Assembly (NCBI GenBank): GCA_946807835.1
Contig: OX327686.1
Coordinates: 7,812,001-7,876,000, forward strand
Length of the DNA stretch: 64,000 nucleotides
Direction of reading: 5' to 3'
Origin: Ailanthus altissimus
Lineage: Eukaryota > Streptophyta > Magnoliopsida > Sapindales > Simaroubaceae
The notes beneath the pieces are model-generated. The model saw only the letters and a program-made list of their open reading frames with translations. It did not search any database and was not told the DNA's origin. Each line of letters starts with the position of its first letter. Within the stretch, counting starts at the first letter, position 1. Position numbers and translations under genes: made by a program. Positions 1-10,679 of the stretch are shown one piece after another.

Positions 1-1
1 A

Positions 2-187
2 GCTTTTCATTCAAGAACGAAGCACATAGGTGTTCAATATCACTTTGTTCGTGAAGTGGTAGAAGATGGAAGTGTGGATATGAAAAAAATTCATACAGAT
101 GATAACCTAGCAGATGTGTTGACCAAGTCCACCAATACCAACAAGTTTGTATGGTGCAGATTCTTGTATGGCCTAACAGACACGTAG
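2..187 (+). pseudogene. Copia-1 pol, C-terminal RNase H tail (partial)
   Basis: An open frame enters from the left edge and ends at TAG (185-187). It reads RTKHIGVQYHFVREVVEDG and later DNLADVLTKS, the standard C-terminal end of Ty1/Copia polyproteins (the RTKHID.R.HF and ADxLTK motifs). About 61 codons are visible without a stop; the rest of the polyprotein lies outside the window. It is followed by a purine-rich tract (254-265) and an LTR, so it is the 3' end of an element in plus orientation. Nothing can be said about whether the whole element is intact. Confidence 0.88.
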
Positions 188-265
188 GCAATATGACTTT
201 GGCGAAGAAGAAAGAATGGTGTGGAGACTTGATTGATTCTCAATCAAATCTTTAAGTGGGAGAAA

Positions 266-625
266 TGTTTTAACAATGGTGGACAGCCATTTCTTGGCTG
301 TCCATCATGCTAAACTCTCCCTATGAGAGAGTTTAGCAATTCATTATTTCATTCTAAATTGTAAATTAAGAGAGTTTCAAAAGCTTTGAGAGAGTTTTTA
401 GTGATTTGAGAGAATTGAGAGTATTGGAGTTTTGGGTTGTAAGGCTAAAACACTACAATACTTGTATTCTCCATTTCTAATAGTAAGGGATTATTCTATT
501 TTCGCCCGTAGACATAGGCTAAAAGCCGAACCACGTAAACTCTTGTCTTTGTCTTAATTTTATTTTTATTATTTTTCTTAATTTCACTTTAACTTCGACC
601 CTGCATCCCCCACAATTTCCTAACA
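266..625 (+). repeat. Copia-1 3' LTR
   Basis: The LTR starts TGTTTTAACAATGG directly after the polypurine tract AAGTGGGAGAAA (254-265) and ends ...TTTCCTAACA, giving the expected TGTT/AACA inverted ends, 360 bp. The 5' LTR lies outside the window, so the target duplication cannot be checked; the next bases are ATCAT. The element sits in what appears to be an intron of the HHP gene that follows. Confidence 0.8.
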
Positions 626-843
626 ATCATATAATAACTCATCAGATCTCTCTCACGCATCAAATTGCAATATAGTTAAACAATAAAAGTTTAAAAATCT
701 GAAGGTTTCAGCTTTGTAAGTCTAAAATACTTGCATCTATACCCTTATTTCTGTCGTTGCAATTCCATTTCTTGTGGTGTTTATCAATGGCATGCTTAAC
801 ATTTTAATTCAAACATTAGTTTATAATTACTTGGCTTTTGCAG
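626..843 (+). other. Intron sequence of HHP gene after the Copia insertion
   Basis: AT-rich sequence ends in a pyrimidine-rich stretch and TTTTGCAG (836-843), a good plant 3' splice site. No other coding sequence is seen here. Confidence 0.6.
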
Positions 844-901
844 GTCTTTTCCTGTAAGTGGAGATACAAATGTTTCTGATAATTCCAAAGATTTCCTTAC
901 G
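844..901 (+). CDS. HHP (PAQR family) penultimate exon
   Basis: A 58-nt exon bounded by TTTTGCAG at 843 and a GTAATG donor at 902. Its first base completes a split codon and the next 19 codons encode SFPVSGDTNVSDNSKDFLT, a hydrophilic N-terminal segment. It joins in phase to the next exon, which begins VTENLIGLNR. Low-complexity hydrophilic sequence before the first membrane helix is usual in plant heptahelical proteins, but this exon alone has no diagnostic motif; the call rests on splice phase and position. Confidence 0.65.
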
Positions 902-996
902 GTAATGACCATTTCACTTCTGTGATCTTTTCTCAAAGATGATATTCCACTTAATCTTGTTAATTTCTAAAAACTAACACTATAAAAAACTTGCAG

Positions 997-1680
997 GTAA
1001 CAGAAAATCTAATTGGTTTGAATAGAATAACATCTCCAGAATGGGACATAAACCTGGCCTTAACGCCTGCAACTCGTTGGCCATTCTTTGTATTCTTAGC
1101 TGGTGCAATGTTCTGCCTTGCTTCAAGCAGCATTTGCCATCTCTTCTCTTGCCATTCACATCATCTAAATCTTCTATTGCAACGCATTGACTACACCGGA
1201 ATCACAGTCATGATTATCACTTCTTTTTTCCCACCAATCTACTATATATTCCAATGTGAACCTCACTGGCAATTCATCTACCTTGGCGGAATCACGGCAA
1301 TGGGAATGTTCACAATTGTGACAGTACTATCACCAACACTTTCAACAGGCAAATTCCGAGCGTTTCGAGCTTTAATGTTCTCTTTCATGGGGTTCTTCGG
1401 CTTTGTCCCTGCTGTTCATGCCCTAATTGTGAACTGGAACAAATCAAAACATGATATCACGTTCGTATATGAGTCAGCAATGGGCCTGTTTTATGTGACA
1501 GGAACTGTGTTTTATGTAAGCAGAGTTCCAGAAAGGTGGAAGCCCGGGTGGTTTGATCTTGCAGGGCACAGCCATCAAATGTTTCACGTGCTTGTTGTGC
1601 TTGGTGCTTTGGCTCACTATGGTGCCACGCTTGTGTTTTTGGAGTGGCGTGACCGTGTTGGGTGCTTAAATGTTATGTAA
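997..1680 (+). CDS. Heptahelical transmembrane protein (HHP, adiponectin-receptor-like), last exon
   Basis: This 3'-terminal exon encodes 227 residues after the acceptor TTGCAG (991-996) and ends at TAA (1678-1680). It shows the PAQR/HHP family core: RWPFFVFLAGAMFCLASSS followed by CHLF.CHS, then several hydrophobic helices, and near the C terminus GHSHQMFHVLVVLGALAHY. The His after SSS and the HQxxH pair match the zinc-binding histidines known in the PAQR family. Plant HHPs are membrane proteins linked to hormone and temperature responses. The frame is intact and looks functional from this point on. Earlier exons must lie upstream of the Copia-1 insertion, beyond the window. An apparent upstream start at 991 is only the splice acceptor. 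Confidence 0.93.
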   Translation, partial: VTENLIGLNRITSPEWDINLALTPATRWPFFVFLAGAMFCLASSSICHLFSCHSHHLNLLLQRIDYTGITVMIITSFFPPIYYIFQCEPHWQFIYLGGITAMGMFTIVTVLSPTLSTGKFRAFRALMFSFMGFFGFVPAVHALIVNWNKSKHDITFVYESAMGLFYVTGTVFYVSRVPERWKPGWFDLAGHSHQMFHVLVVLGALAHYGATLVFLEWRDRVGCLNVM

Positions 1681-2259
1681 TTTCATTAATTTTTGTATTG
1701 GTTTACTATAAGATTGAATTGTTATATAAATGCGAATATTGTTCTTATTATGGATGACAAAATGCTCGGATGGAGACTTATGGAGCTCCATTTTAATGGG
1801 ATAAAAATAGGGTAATTTTTTGTAAAAATAAGATAGAATATAAAAAAGATTATTTTTTAAATTATTAATTAGACGGGAATGAGATTAAACCTTTCTACTT
1901 TATTCTTACACTGTTTTTTATGAATATGTTAAATATAATATTTTAATATTTATTTATATATTAAATAATTTATCTTTTTTTTTGTAATTTATATTTAATT
2001 AGGACATACTTTCATAACATATTTTTAATAATAAAAACAAAAAATATATAATAAAAAACTCTTAAAATCTACTTTTTTTTATTTATTCTAAACGATAAAA
2101 AGACTTTTATTTTTAAGTTGGGTGGTCATTGATTTTAATGAGAATGCGAAGTAATTAACAAAAAAATTATAATACTAAGCTATAGAACACTATCTAAATT
2201 TTTTTTGTTTGCTTTATTTGTTATTTATTTACAAAATTTATTTACTAAAAACTATTCAC
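1681..2259. other. HHP 3' flank, AT-rich spacer
   Basis: Very AT-rich DNA without a recognisable gene. The first 100 bases probably hold the HHP 3' UTR. The end (poly-T at 2262-2269) marks the poly(A) end of the minus-strand LINE. Confidence 0.6.
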
Positions 2260-2274
2260 CTTTTTTTTAAAAAA

Positions 2275-2545
2275 ACAAAGAGAACAATTTTATTAATGAA
2301 ACTCAAAGGAATTTGATGAAATACAATCTATAATAAATCAAGGGATAGCCTCGATCTAGACATCAGAAATAAAAGAGATAACGGCCTATTTAGCAAGAAA
2401 ATTAGTAACAGCATTCCCCTAACATTTGATAAATGAATAGGAAACATCTCCCATAAAAATAAGACTCCAACAAATGGATTCAATTAAGTGCCCTGTTGCA
2501 CTTAAAAAATGTCGACCTTACATAACTTGAATCAATTGTAAACAA
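2275..2545 (-). pseudogene. LINE RNase H domain, C-terminal half
   Basis: The minus strand contains NAVTNFLAK followed by further fragments, matching the NxxAHxLAK end of plant LINE RNase H (RVT_3-type) domains. Several stops interrupt it. It continues the piece at 3400-3650 from the other side of the solo LTR. Confidence 0.6.
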
Positions 2546-2601
2546 TATGACTTAAGTATGTTTAACAATAGTGAAGATTCACGATTAATTTTTATCTCAT
2601 C

Positions 2602-3340
2602 TGTTGAAGCGGAAGTAATTAAACAAATAAATATCTTAAGTAATATAATGCAGAAATAAATAATTAAGAAATTTAGAGAGAGAAATATAGGAAAAAATAC
2701 ACAGAATTTACGTGGTTCGACAACTTGCCTACGTATATGGCAGATCTAGATCACACTCTCTTATTAATAAATCACAAGATAACAAAGTATGCTTTTTACA
2801 AGAAAGACTCACAAAGAATCCACTCTCTCTTGTAAATAATGAGTTTCTCTCACTAAGAATCACAAAGAACACTTACATCACTTAAATATCACAAAGATCA
2901 CAAAGCTCACAAAGATCACAAAGATACTTGTGTTGATCACTAAGATGTGTTTACAAGCCAATAGAAATATTTTATATAGGTTTTAGAGCGACCTAAATTA
3001 ACCTTAAGCATATGAGAGTTATTTTAGGAAGACTTGGAGCAAGTAAGAAATTCAACAAAATAGAAAAGTCTTTTTCCCACACTGAGCACCGTGGCGTTGG
3101 ACCATCGTGCTCAGCACCGCGGCACTCAGGTGTTGTCTGGGCTGGTCCCAAAGATTCGAGTGTATGTAGTTGAATCCATTTAATCTTGTACTGTCGGTAC
3201 TAAACCTCACCCTATATATTTTCTCAAGCACACAATGTTCACAAAATTTTAATAGCTGAAACTTATTCCCATCAAGCGTCTTTTAACTAAATAACTCTTT
3301 CAAGTTTCGCTTAGATGTACTAGTCTAAGATCCTCCAACA
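2602..3340. mobile_element. Solo LTR inside the LINE
   Basis: The segment starts TGTTGAAGCGGAAGT and ends GATCCTCCAACA, so it has TGTTG/CAACA inverted ends. It carries a GTGGTTCGACAACTTGCC block of a kind common in plant LTRs, and it splits the LINE RNase H into two parts. No coding sequence lies within it. I found no clear 5-bp target duplication (TCATC before, TAACC after), so the exact ends need an alignment. It includes a GC-richer stretch near 3080-3140 with repeated GAGCACCG-type words. Confidence 0.6.
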
Positions 3341-3399
3341 TAACCAAATATACGACTGTAAAGGAGTTGAAAGACCTCACACGATACTTTGAGAAGGAT

Positions 3400-3650
3400 A
3401 ACCAAACAACATCGGAAGAATAAAGAAACACTTCCCCGTAACTAATAAGCTGTTTATTGGTATTTACTGCTGCATCAACATTAAGCTTCTAAGAGCCTGC
3501 TGGTGGTGGAAGCCATCTTGCTAAACATTCAACCTTAGCATCCGAAGGGATTAAGAACGCATCATGGAGTTGTTGATGTTCATGCAAGAAGTCTCCAGCA
3601 AGCTCAATGATATAAGCGGCAGAAGGAAGGGCTCCATTATCAAATAAAGT
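3400..3650 (-). pseudogene. LINE RNase H domain, N-terminal half
   Basis: On the minus strand the reading ..CLARWLPPPAGS*KLNVDAAV.. matches the KWxPPPxGxxKLNxDAA start of plant LINE RNase H, with one in-frame stop. The Asp of NVDAA is the first catalytic residue of the family and is kept. Confidence 0.7.
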
Positions 3651-3839
3651 CTAATTTCTAATCCCCCAACACCGCCAAAGTAGAACACAAAAGAAAAAAT
3701 CAACAATTAAAACTTTATCCGTTGCCTGAACCACTACCAAGCTAGCTTCAGAACTTTGGATGTCAGCTACCAACTGATGAAAACAGCTCAGTATCCATAC
3801 CTCAGAAATGCAGCTACAAATAAATAATGCATGCATACT

Positions 3840-4400
3840 TTTTCTAATCCTTCATTACACCTGGAGCAGTAGGGACGAACCTTGATCCCCTTATTATTCA
3901 AATTGAAAAATATGGGCAAGAAATTTTAAACTACCCTATACATAATTTTTTAAAATTTTTAATGAAATATGGAGCTTCCAGAAGGACTTCCAGAAAGGTG
4001 CATTAAGGAGAAGCCAAAAACGAAATATTCTCAGAATTAAGCTTTGCAATGCGACCTTATACTTACTTTTCACCGAGTATTTTTCATCACTCGAGAAATG
4101 CCATATCAACTTGTCCTTCACCTTTGTGTTACTTACTGGAATTGAAGCAATAATCTGAACATTCATAGGCTATAAAAGCTCATTCAAAACATCCAAATTC
4201 CATGCACCGTCTGAATCAAGCAATCAACCACTATATAGACGTCACTCTTTCTACTTGGAATGATAACCTGATATAAACTTAGATTAGGGACCCAAAGGTC
4301 CGAAAACATTGAGATACTTCTACCATCCTCCACACGCCAATGGATACCTTGGTGAAGGAGCTCCAACCCCCAAACTAAGCTCTTCCAAACAAAGGAACAA
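3840..4400 (-). pseudogene. LINE zinc-binding RVT region
   Basis: Minus-strand fragments at 4184-4366 (HWRVEDGRSISMFSDLWVP) and 3936-4166 (DKLIWHFSSDEKYSVKSKYKVA) match the region after the plant LINE RT that precedes and includes the zf-RVT domain (WxxGxGxxIxxxxDxW, then DxxxWxxxxxGxYSVKSxY). Frames are broken. Confidence 0.75.
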
Positions 4401-4449
4401 CCCTTAATAGATGAAGCTCTTAAAAATTGTTCATTTGGTAAATATTTAG

Positions 4450-5870
4450 CCTTAAAAATTCTTGGCGAAGTGCTAAAGGGTCATTCATAATTTTTCAGCA
4501 TTGTTTAGCCAACAAGGCTTTATTAAAGAGCCCTAAATGTTGAAGCCCTAATCCACCATGAGAATGGGGTAAACAAATACTATCCCATCGTAGCCAACCC
4601 ATCTTATTGGATGTTGAATCATTCCCCTACTAGAATGAACAAACTAGTGTGTCATCGTTTTTAAAATTGACTCGGGCAATGTGAAAATCGATATGATGTA
4701 GGATAGAATTGCCTGAGCTGCTGATTTGATAAGTATTGATTACCCACTAAGAACAACCTACCTTGCAACAACTGTAACCTCTTCTATAATTTATCAATAA
4801 GACTTTGGAAAGTTATCTTCTTATCCAGCCCTGTTAATTGATGGCAAGTCAAGATATTTACCAAGTTCAACTGGTTGAGGCAAACCAAATATTTGCAGAA
4901 TAGCTAGATGCATGTCTGCCTTAACATTCGAGCTAAAACTAATTGTTGATTTATGATAATTAATCAACTAAACCGAAACTTTACAGTAAGCATCTAATAG
5001 CTATTTAACAACTAAATAAGCATTAGTCGGGGCTCTACCGAAGACCAAACTATTGTTTACAAAGAAGAGATACAAGACACTTGGGGCCATGCATATACAA
5101 GAGAAACCACACAAAAAAACCCTGTAGCTCCGCTTGCTGAAGCAGAAAAGATAACCCATCAATGCATAATAAGAACAAGGGGACAAAGGATAACCTTGCC
5201 TCAAACCCCGAGTAGGAATAACATCATTAAACACCTTACCATTCACACAAAAAACAGAATTTAACTGAAGAAATACAGTTAAAAAAAAGATTCCACCACC
5301 ATAATGAAAGTCCAAACATCTCCAAAATAAAGAGCAAGAAACCCCATTCAATGCTATTATATGCCTTGCTCATCATATCGAGCTTAAGAGCCAAAAAACC
5401 TTTTCCTCATGATTTTCGTTAGCACATGGAATGCATAAGCTCAAAAGTCGAAATAATGTTGTCCATTATTTGGCAACTAGGGATGAAAGCACTCTGCTTA
5501 GGGGAAATAATATCAAGTAGCACTCATTTCAATCGATTAGTTATTGCCTTTAAAATAGCCTTATCTAATATGTTGCATAAACTAATCTGTCAAAGTTCAG
5601 AAATCTAGTAGGGCCTGAAACCTTCGGCAAAAGAATCACAAAAGAATTATTGACCCTTCGCAAAGAATCTCCATTATTAAAGACCCCCAAGGAAAATTGT
5701 AAAATATCCTCACCCACTACTCTAAAGTTGCTAGAAAAATATGGCATGAAACCCATCTGGACCAGAGCCTTGTATAGACGAATGTCAAAGAGGATGCGTT
5801 TAATTTCTTCTATTGTGAACAATATATCAAGAGGGCTCATAATGGACCCTGAAACCTGTGGCTGTAAATT
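4450..5870 (-). pseudogene. LINE reverse transcriptase
   Basis: Minus-strand pieces in order are FTIEEIKRILFDI (5565-5840), then VNGKVFNDVIPTRGLRQGYPLSP and LFFVNNSLVFGRA (5001-5351). These correspond to the RT start (FTxEEIKxxLFxM), the RGLRQGDPLSP motif with D changed to Y, and the catalytic FADD box, which reads FVNN here. The catalytic aspartates are lost, so no active enzyme can be made. Stops and shifts separate the pieces. Confidence 0.85.
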
Positions 5871-5876
5871 CTGAAA

Positions 5877-6660
5877 CTAATCATATTCGGCACATAAACT
5901 TTCCAAACTAAAAAGCTTGTCAAAATGTGAACAAATAATGGCAGCAATCCCAGAATGATCCTCAACCCACACACCATCATCATCATAAAGGGCCGAAATA
6001 AGATTATTACTATGACTTCCATTTGCTTTTCGATGGAAGAATTTAAAGTTTTGATGACCCCACAAAATCCAATCAGATTGAGCCTTTTAGAACTAATACA
6101 ATTCCTCCTTTTCCAGCAAGCCTTAAATCTCTGATTTGATTTTTTTTATAAGAAAAAAGCCCACATTCACCAAACCATCTTTCCACTAGTTGATTAAGCA
6201 GAAAACAAGCTGTCTTTAGCCAAAATGAGATAGGGCCCCCTCCACGTTGCTGCCACTTCACCAAAGCTAAAGCACAAGATTCTAGTTTCACAGTAATGGA
6301 ACCGCCAATCGGATTCCTCCCATCTTTTACCACTTTACAATAATCTGGTTCCCCAACCACAATGGTTCAAATAGGAACTATTTATTCCTTCTACCAAATC
6401 TATTCAGACAAGCAAGGGGCGATGGTTGACGAAAACAAATCACAATGATGAACAACCTTGAACAAAAGTAATCACGCCATAAACGATTTACCAATGCCCT
6501 ATCCAATAATTCCAGTAATAGTGAGTTCCCCAGCCTAGGTCCCTTTCAAGTAAAACGCGATCTCTTAAATGGTAGATTCTCCAATTCTAGCATAGAAATC
6601 GTATCTTGAAATTCTACCATTGAGCTTCGAACCATCTACGAACCACCCGATGTATCATGC
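5877..6660 (-). pseudogene. LINE endonuclease C-terminus and linker
   Basis: The minus strand at about 6650-6400 reads LLLELLDRALVNRLWRDYF, the ERLDRAxxNxxWxxxF end of an AP-type endonuclease. It is followed by the linker SCALALVKWQQR (6073-6360), typical between endonuclease and RT in plant LINEs. The frame shifts several times, and the endonuclease N-terminal part is absent. Confidence 0.65.
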
Positions 6661-7499
6661 ACAGACAATAGCTCATTGAAATCACTAATAAGTCATTGAA
6701 GATATTATTATATTATTTTAGTTTATTTAATTTGATTTTTTAAATCATAATATAAATTAAAATTTATATTATTAAAATTTTAAGTATAAAGTATTATTTA
6801 ATATTAATAAATAGAAATGCAATAATAGAGCTAGAATGAGAATGGCATATTTTGCACGGAGATTTCTCATTTCTATCTTATTAAATTTTTTTAAAAATGA
6901 AATGGAGAACAGGGTTTAAAATAAAAAATGAAGTAGCGTGCAGAAAATGCCTTCTTGCCCCTCCCTATTACCATCCCTATTTCTTATTCATTTGTAATTG
7001 GAGTAATATTTTTCTTTTCTTTTCTTTATTTATTTTTTTAGTAAGGGGAGGGGACAAATATGGATATTTGACTGGTTATTTTTATGATTATGTCAATGTG
7101 ATGTAATTCGCAATATTATGATTTAGAAGGCAATGGCAAAATCATTTATCGAATGAAAGCAGTGTTCAAATAGTTAAACTAGTTCTTTCTCTCCTTGCTT
7201 TCTGTTTTTCTTTAATAATTGTTTATTTATGCATAAATTCTTTTTTTTTCCCTAAAATTATTGTTTAGTTTTCATCAAAGTAAGTGGGTATATTATTATA
7301 TAGCAAGAAAAGGCTTTGCATCTCTTTCATATTCAATTTAAAGAAATTCTTAAGTTAGGCAAAAGGTGTGGCTGAGAGAACACTAAAAAAAATATAACAA
7401 GATAGAATCGTAAGGTTTTCTTTTATTAGTGTGTGTGAGACTTAGGTTATAAATGCTCTGATGGACGATCAATGGTAAGTGTTGGTCAACTAGCACTTG
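6661..7499. other. AT-rich spacer
   Basis: No gene or mobile element is recognised. There are several homopolymer T and A tracts. The last five bases before Copia-2 (7500-7504, ATTAA) are its target duplication. Confidence 0.6.
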
Positions 7500-7504
7500 A
7501 TTAA

Positions 7505-7833
7505 TATTGAAGAAAATGATTAGATTAGTTCATATCAGTGATGATCAAGTTTAAGAAGTGATTAATAACACTTGGGAGAGTAAATTATGTTAATAAATGT
7601 GTAGTTATTTTAAAAATTTTCTTTCTCCCTTTTTTTTGGCTAGAGCTTGTTAGTTACTTAGTTAGAAATGTTGAATTCTGATTGGTTATCCTCTAACAAA
7701 CCATTGTATAAATAGTACAATCATGTATTTGTTTCTTTAATACAAAGAATTCATTTCACTGCCTCTCTCAAATACTATACTTTCCTTTAGAATTTTCTCA
7801 CAATCCAAACTGCAAAACTTTGATTATTTAACT
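7505..7833 (+). repeat. Copia-2 5' LTR
   Basis: It matches 12282-12617 along its whole length. It holds a TATA-like box (TATAAATAG, near 7707) inside CCATTGTATAAATAGTAC, repeated in the 3' LTR. The ends read TATTG...AACT rather than TG...CA, but the flanking duplication and the adjacent primer site fix the borders. Confidence 0.9.
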
Positions 7834-7846
7834 TGGTATCAGAGCC
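7834..7846 (+). other. Copia-2 primer binding site (tRNA-iMet)
   Basis: TGGTATCAGAGCC, complementary to the 3' end of plant initiator tRNA-Met, begins at the base after the LTR. Confidence 0.92.
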
Positions 7847-7854
7847 TATTTGTA

Positions 7855-8940
7855 ATGGCAAACTTAAACACTGAAACTTCCTTTATCTCTTTTACTTTTT
7901 CAGCTCAAATCAATCTTGATAGAAACAACATTTTCTTTGGAAATCACAAACACAAATCGTGATAAATGGCCATGGATTAGAAGGCTACATCGATGGAACT
8001 ATCAAAGCTCTAGATCAGTTTCTTACTACTCAAAATTCACCGGAGATGATCTTGAATCCAGCTTTTATGAATTAGAAGCGACAAGATCAAATACTTCTTA
8101 GATGGATTCGAGCTTCAATTTCAGAATCAGTACTGAGTTTAGTTCTTGGATGTAAAACCTCATATGAACTGTGGAAAGCTATAAATAGACAATTTGGAAA
8201 TCAATCCAAGCAATGGTGATGACTATTAAAGCTCAGTTGTCATGTCTCTCAAGAGGTAATTTTAGTATCACAGATTATTTCATGAAAGTTAAGAGCTTGG
8301 CAGATAGCTTAGCAGTAGTAGGGAGTCCAATTACTGAAGAAGAATTGAAAATGTATGTTTTGAATGGCCTTCATAAAAGCTTTGATTCAGTTATAATACA
8401 TGTGCAAAGCAAGCTAGGCATAATTGATTACAATGAGGTAATGTCTTTAATGCTAATTTAAGAAAGTAGAAATGAGCAAAGAATGAATGCTATGAGAATT
8501 GAAGCAAACTTTGCACAAAATGAAAATAATTAAAAGAAACCTAACAATCAAGGTGGTAGAGGTTCAAACACTACTAGAAATGCTTATGGCTATAGTGGTA
8601 GATAAGTAAATTTCGGTGGTTTCTATAACAACGATAGAGGTTTTATGAGAGGTGGTTTTAATCAGAATAATGGAATAAGTTTTGCTAGTAATAATGAAAG
8701 GTTTAATGGAAGAAGGAGCAATAAAGGAAGTCAAGGTTTCTATGCTGGTAATGGTCGTAGTTTTTATAAGCCAACCTATCAAATTTTCTTCAAGAATGGT
8801 CATACTGGTGCTAAATGTAACAACAGATTCAATAGGAGCTTTGTACCATAATTTCGGCACTACAATAATCAGTTTCAGTACAGTGGAAACCCAGGCTTTG
8901 AAAACAATAACAGAAATGCAGACTACAATTAGCAGCAGAT
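7855..8940 (+). pseudogene. Copia-2 gag
   Basis: The frame starts ATG at 7855 (MANLNTETSF) and shows the UBN2-type Copia gag pattern: SLADSLAVVGSPITEEELK and VLNGLHKSFDSVI near 8300-8400. A Gly/Asn-rich tail follows, then a degenerate zinc knuckle near 8780-8820 in which two Cys are replaced (the visible part is NGHTGAKC). Frameshifts and stops are present. Confidence 0.85.
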
Positions 8941-8984
8941 CAAATTAGCATACTTAGCAACACCTAAAGGAGTTGCAGAACAAG

Positions 8985-10450
8985 AATAGTACTTAGACAA
9001 TGGAGTAACACATTACCTCACCAATAACCAAAATAACTTTGTTGAGAAAAAGAGCTATAAAGGTAATGATCTACTTCTAATTGGTGATTGCAATGGGCTA
9101 AAAATAACACATATTGGTTTTGTTTCTATCAAAAATGCTTGTGATACAAAAATACTCTTGAAAAATATGCTATGTGTGCCATATATTACAAAGAATTTGA
9201 TTAGTATATCAAAATTAACATCTGATAACTATTTAATTGCTGAATTCTTTGATCAAATATGCTTGATAAAGGACATGAAGATAGGTCAGGTACTGCTAAA
9301 GAGAATTGCTGAGCATGGTTTATATAGGCTTTTACTGTCTAAGTCAACCAACTTACCTAAAGAACCAGTACTAGAACTAAATAAACTCTCATTTATGTTT
9401 TATGCTTTGAAATCAAGATTTATGGTGTCACTTTTCAATAATGACCAAGCTTATAACCAGCAAACCACAAATGTCAAAAGTGTTTTTGTAAATAGTTGTC
9501 ATATGCTAAATGCAGATGTAATTCATAAATGGGTAGGGCATCCCAACAATAATACCTTGTATCAAATGCCAAAACGTTGTAAAATACCATGTAGTATAAA
9601 CAAAAATTCATTGCCAAATTTCTCTGTTGGATGTTAGCATAGTAAATCACATAAATTACATTTTCCAGCAACTGAAACTAGACCAAAAACACCGCTTGAA
9701 CTCTTACACACTGATGTTTGGGGTTCAACACCCATTTTATCTAAAGAATAATACAAATACTATATTAGTTTTGTAGATGACTATACTAGATACACATGGA
9801 TATATCCTTTGAAAACCAAATTTGAATGTTTAGACACCTTTAAACTTTTTAAAACATAAGTGGAGAAACACTTTGATAAGTCAATCAAGACACTTTAATC
9901 TGATTGAGGTGGAGAATTCAAAAATTTTATGCCTTTCCTTAAAGAGCATGGTAAATCATTTAGACACCTTTGCCCCTATACACATGATCAAAATGGCACT
10001 ACTGAAAGAAAACACAGATACATAGTAGAAGTTGGTTTAACATTGCTTGCTCAAGTAAAAATGAGTTGTGATTTTTGGTGGGACTCCGTTCACACTAGTG
10101 TATGCCTTATAAATAAACTTCTTACACCATTGTTGAGTTAAAAAAATCACATTTTGAAAAGTTATAAACTAGAAACCAGATTATAAGTTCTTAAAGTGTT
10201 TTGGTTGTGCTTGTTTCCCACATATTATACCCTACAATAAACACAAATTTGATTTTCATTCAATCAAATATGTATTTGTGGGATATAGTCCAATGCACAA
10301 AGGATATAAATGCTTAAGTAATTCAGAGAAGTTGTACATTGTCAGAGATGTAGTCTTTGATGAAACAAGTTTTCCTTTTGATTCTGATCTTGAGTTTAGT
10401 CCAAAACATGTATCAAAAAGTGTAGGTGTAAACTAGATAAGTCCATGTAC
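8985..10450 (+). pseudogene. Copia-2 protease and integrase
   Basis: LDNGVTHYLT (about 8991-9020) is the protease active-site region with DSG changed to DNG. The GAG-pre-integrase HKWVGHPNNNTL is at about 9523. The integrase core has HTDVWG (9709), SD*GGEF (about 9898) with an internal TGA, and TTERKHRYIVE (about 9990) carrying the Glu. Stops at 9638, 9749, 9857 and elsewhere break the frame. Confidence 0.88.
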
Positions 10451-10679
10451 CTACAAAATACTAGTAGCCACTGAAATCATAACAGTTGACTCAGTAATTC
10501 CACAGTAACATCTTTTGTCAAATTCCTTATCGAACACTCATACATATCAGAATCTATCAGAAATATAGTCCTCAAACACTCAGCATATTAACACACACAC
10601 CACAGGTACTAAAAGCACCACAGAACACCATTAACATAATAATTAGAACCTTAACACCCAAAACACATCAGCTCACCCA

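Larger units (their letters stand above)
2260..6660 (-). mobile_element. Degenerate L1-type LINE (5' truncated)
   Basis: Read on the minus strand the order is the C-terminal end of an endonuclease domain (about 6650-6400), linker, reverse transcriptase (about 5870-4450), zinc-binding RVT region (4400-3840) and a plant-type RNase H (3650-3400, then 2545-2275). A T-run at 2262-2269 would be its poly(A) tail. All parts are broken by stops and frameshifts. Plant L1-clade LINEs with a C-terminal RNase H are well known. ORF1 and most of the endonuclease are missing, as expected from 5' truncation. A solo LTR (2602-3340) interrupts the RNase H. Confidence 0.85.

Noticed and set aside
991..996. Start codon of the HHP frame at 991
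   Set aside because: The bases TTGCAG are the splice acceptor; the frame joins the upstream exon in phase.
8564..8860. Minus-strand frame opposite Copia-2 gag
   Set aside because: It arises from the Gly/Asn-rich gag codons read backwards.
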